Of a stretch of 8,384 nt of DNA, positions 7,322 through 8,384 are shown one piece after another; positions within the stretch are counted from its first letter, which is position 1, and the number at the start of each line of letters is the position of its first letter. Location: the NCBI GenBank assembly GCA_035462375.1, contig DATHUJ010000242.1, forward strand, positions 1-8,384, in the 5' to 3' direction. This stretch comes from DASTQL01 sp035462375. GTDB taxonomy: Bacteria; Actinomycetota; Actinomycetes; Jiangellales; Jiangellaceae. A program made the position numbers and the translations under genes. The notes under the pieces are model-generated. The model saw only the letters and a program-made list of their open reading frames with translations, was not told where the DNA came from and made no database searches.

Positions 7322-7715
7322 GGTCACCGCACCCATCGCCCGAGACCTGCACCAGTGGACAAGACGGCTACGCACCGTGTTCGAGCCGCCGACGTCGACG
7401 CCCGCTGCCGTGCCATCAACGACCTCCTGGCCGCAGGCACCTCGAACGCCTACCTCACCACGCATGACGGACTCCGCTTGCACCTTCACTTCGCCGCCGA
7501 GGAAGACGATGTCGCGAGCCGGGTCAAGGCCGTGACGGCCGGCGGGCCGGCGCTGTTCAGCGTCGAAGCGGACGGCCAGCGCCTCGGTGTCTGCGGCGGA
7601 CCCGGATGCACAACCGCGTTCATCGACACCAGCCGCAACGGCCGACGCGGCCACTGCACAGCCAGGTGCGGCAACGCCGTGGCCGTCCCGGCGACACCGT
7701 GACAGACACGCATGA
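7322..7715 (+). pseudogene. Truncated, frameshifted CGNR zinc-finger (ABATE-domain) protein
   Basis: Members of this family are putative actinobacterial transcriptional regulators with an N-terminal ABATE domain and a C-terminal CGNR zinc finger. Similarity starts near 7322 with ARDLHQWTRRLRTVFE in one frame (to 7385). Two extra bases (7386–7387) shift the frame to ADVDARCRAINDLLAAGTSN and LTTHDGLRLHLHFAAEEDD, then to the zinc finger RLGVCGGPGCTTAFIDTSRN, GRRGHCTARCGN. After VAV a further extra C within 7687–7689 diverts the frame to an early TGA at 7702. Removing it gives RRHRDRHA and TGA at 7713–7715, a typical family ending. The N-terminal half (with the usual LDLVNT-type motif) is missing. 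A shortened product from GTG 7355 to 7702 is possible but would lack half the domain. Confidence 0.7.
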
Positions 7716-7721
7716 CCACCG

Positions 7722-7735
7722 GCCGTCCCGACGGC
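7722..7735. repeat. Short perfect palindrome between the convergent relics
   Basis: GCCGTCCCGACGGC pairs as a 5–6 bp stem with a very short loop. It lies in the 39-base gap between the restored end of the CGNR relic (7715) and the end of the NTF2-like relic (7755), where a bidirectional terminator might once have been. There is no T-run. GGCCGTCCCG also occurs at 7681–7690 as a direct repeat. Short GC palindromes are common by chance in such DNA. Confidence 0.3.
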
Positions 7736-7754
7736 AGAAACGCCGGGCACGCGT

Positions 7755-7850
7755 TCACTGGCCCCGGAAGTCGTACTCGGCCGGTTGGTCGGCGGAGAAC
7801 AGCCACGCCTCGACGATCTTGCCGTCAGAGATGCGCAGAGGATAGCCCCG
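7755..7850 (-). pseudogene. C-terminal remnant of an NTF2/SnoaL-like protein
   Basis: The minus strand encodes YPLRISDGKIVEAWLFSADQ followed by PAEYDFRGQ and TGA (7755–7757). The 'xxRxxDGKIVEAWxFxxDQxAxxxF' pattern is the characteristic last strand and tail of SnoaL-like/NTF2-like proteins, small alpha+beta-barrel enzymes or ligand binders of about 120–140 residues. Upstream of about 7850 the frame stays open to an ATG at 7919, but the 25 codons there show no family resemblance, so only the last quarter of the domain remains. It converges with the CGNR relic. Confidence is limited by the short length. Confidence 0.5.
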
Positions 7851-7937
7851 ACCCTGGGGCTGCGCCGCTCGCGAGCACCCTCTGAGGCCTCGATGCGCGC
7901 CGGGGTGATGGCAAGTCATACCGCCGCGAGCTACGCG

Positions 7938-7966
7938 CTGTCAGATCCGCACACGGGTGGCATGAT
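7938..7966 (+). promoter_or_regulatory. Predicted promoter for the SRPBCC gene, leaderless start
   Basis: CTGTCA (7938–7943) and CATGAT (7961–7966) are separated by 17 bases and resemble -35 and -10 elements. Seven bases (CGTTAAC) follow before the GTG at 7974, so transcription would begin at or next to the start codon. No Shine-Dalgarno sequence is suitably placed for either the ATG at 7962 or the GTG at 7974. Confidence 0.35.
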
Positions 7967-7973
7967 CGTTAAC

Positions 7974-8384
7974 GTGAGACGCATCGGACGCGCACTCCTC
8001 ACCACAGTGTTGGCTGGTTGCGGCGCCTATCTGGCGTTGGGCCGCCTCATGCAGCCCTGGTACTCACGCTGGGGCGCTACCGACGAGGAAGTTCGACGTT
8101 CGCTACCCGGCGATGAACTGGTTCCCAGTCCTCGAGCACAGTCGACCTGGGCCGTCAGCATCACGGCGCCGTCCGAACGGGTCTGGCCATGGCTGGTGCA
8201 GATGGGTCAGGACCGCGCCGGCTTCTACACCTACGAGTGGTTCGAGAACCGGGTGCTGCGACTCGACATCCACAACGCGGACCGCATCGTCCCGGAGTGG
8301 CAGAACGTGCAGGTGGGTGACCGGCTCTGGTTCTATCCGGAGCGCTACCCGATCAAGCCTCGTTCGGGTCCTCGCGTGGTGGCA
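7974..8384 (+). CDS. SRPBCC-family (polyketide cyclase/START-like) protein, N-terminal part
   Basis: An open frame of 137 codons runs off the right edge. After a hydrophobic segment (about residues 7–25, ALLTTVLAGCGAYLALG), likely a membrane anchor, comes WGATDEEVRRSLPGDELVP and then an STWAVSITAPSERVWPWLVQ segment. The latter is the first beta strand and helix of the SRPBCC fold as found in actinobacterial membrane-associated members ('T.AVTI.APPE.VWPWL.QMGQ..GGFYSY.W'). MGQDRAGFYTYEWFEN and DIHNADRIVPEWQNVQVGD continue the match. The specific ligand or function is unknown. GTG 7974 is preferred because a promoter-like pair ends 7 bases upstream; ATG 7962 is in frame and would add four residues. 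Unlike the neighbouring relics it shows no frame damage. Confidence 0.75.
   Translation, partial: MRRIGRALLTTVLAGCGAYLALGRLMQPWYSRWGATDEEVRRSLPGDELVPSPRAQSTWAVSITAPSERVWPWLVQMGQDRAGFYTYEWFENRVLRLDIHNADRIVPEWQNVQVGDRLWFYPERYPIKPRSGPRVVA

Larger units (their letters stand above)
6970..7973. other. Interval with no intact gene, holding an inverted repeat and gene relics
   Basis: About 1 kb between pmt and the SRPBCC gene. It contains the inverted repeat at 6994–7050 and three recognisable gene fragments, each listed separately. Long open frames exist here on both strands, but the only family motifs in them are partial and broken by frameshifts. I see nothing recognisable in 7051–7165 apart from possible faded continuation of the UlaG-like relic, nor in 7851–7937. 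Confidence 0.6.

Noticed and set aside
6953..7750. A single 265-codon minus-strand gene across the relic zone
   Set aside because: Only about 48 codons show a family (UlaG-like); the rest is antisense to the CGNR relic or covers the inverted repeat.
1..8384. CRISPR arrays, tRNA or rRNA genes, transposases, phage genes
   Set aside because: No regular direct repeats, no tRNA-like cloverleaf with a TTCRANNC box in a plausible setting, and no transposase or integrase motif was found by reading both strands.

Overview
The window is high-GC DNA from an actinobacterium. The evidence is the gene order rsmI–metG–tatD–rpfB, an RpfB with DUF348/G5/RPF domains, a GT39 protein O-mannosyltransferase divergent from rsmI, GTG starts, and starts that look leaderless. 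I cannot place it to genus. No intact novel system is visible. The most unusual part is a stretch of decayed genes on the right.

Left edge (2–376, + strand): the last 124 codons of an FtsH-like (M41 peptidase) gene. Its stop codon overlaps that of rpfB by 4 bases (373–376), so the two converge with no spacer.

Core cluster (373–5311, - strand, transcribed right to left): rsmI (16S rRNA C1402 2'-O-methyltransferase), metG (methionyl-tRNA synthetase), tatD (metal-dependent DNase/deoxyribonuclease family) and rpfB (secreted resuscitation-promoting muralytic factor). rsmI and metG are 10 bases apart and metG and tatD overlap by 4 (GTGA), so these three look like one operon. rpfB follows after a 238-base gap that probably carries its own promoter.

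Divergent gene (5338–6969, + strand): pmt, which mannosylates exported proteins. Only 20–26 bases separate it from rsmI. A -10 box (TACGAT) sits 6 bases before an in-frame GTG, suggesting a leaderless mRNA. The Ser/Pro-rich linker of RpfB is a plausible substrate for this enzyme.

Right side (6970–7973): about 1 kb with no intact gene. It holds a 20-bp inverted repeat (19 of 20 paired) just after pmt, then three gene relics: a fragment of an UlaG-like metallo-beta-lactamase-fold hydrolase (- strand), a truncated CGNR zinc-finger protein with two frameshifts that together restore the original frame (+ strand), and the tail of an NTF2/SnoaL-like protein (- strand). This looks like old recombination and decay.

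Right edge (7974–8384, + strand): the first 137 codons of a SRPBCC-family protein with an N-terminal hydrophobic segment. It also appears to start leaderless behind a recognisable promoter, and it runs off the window.
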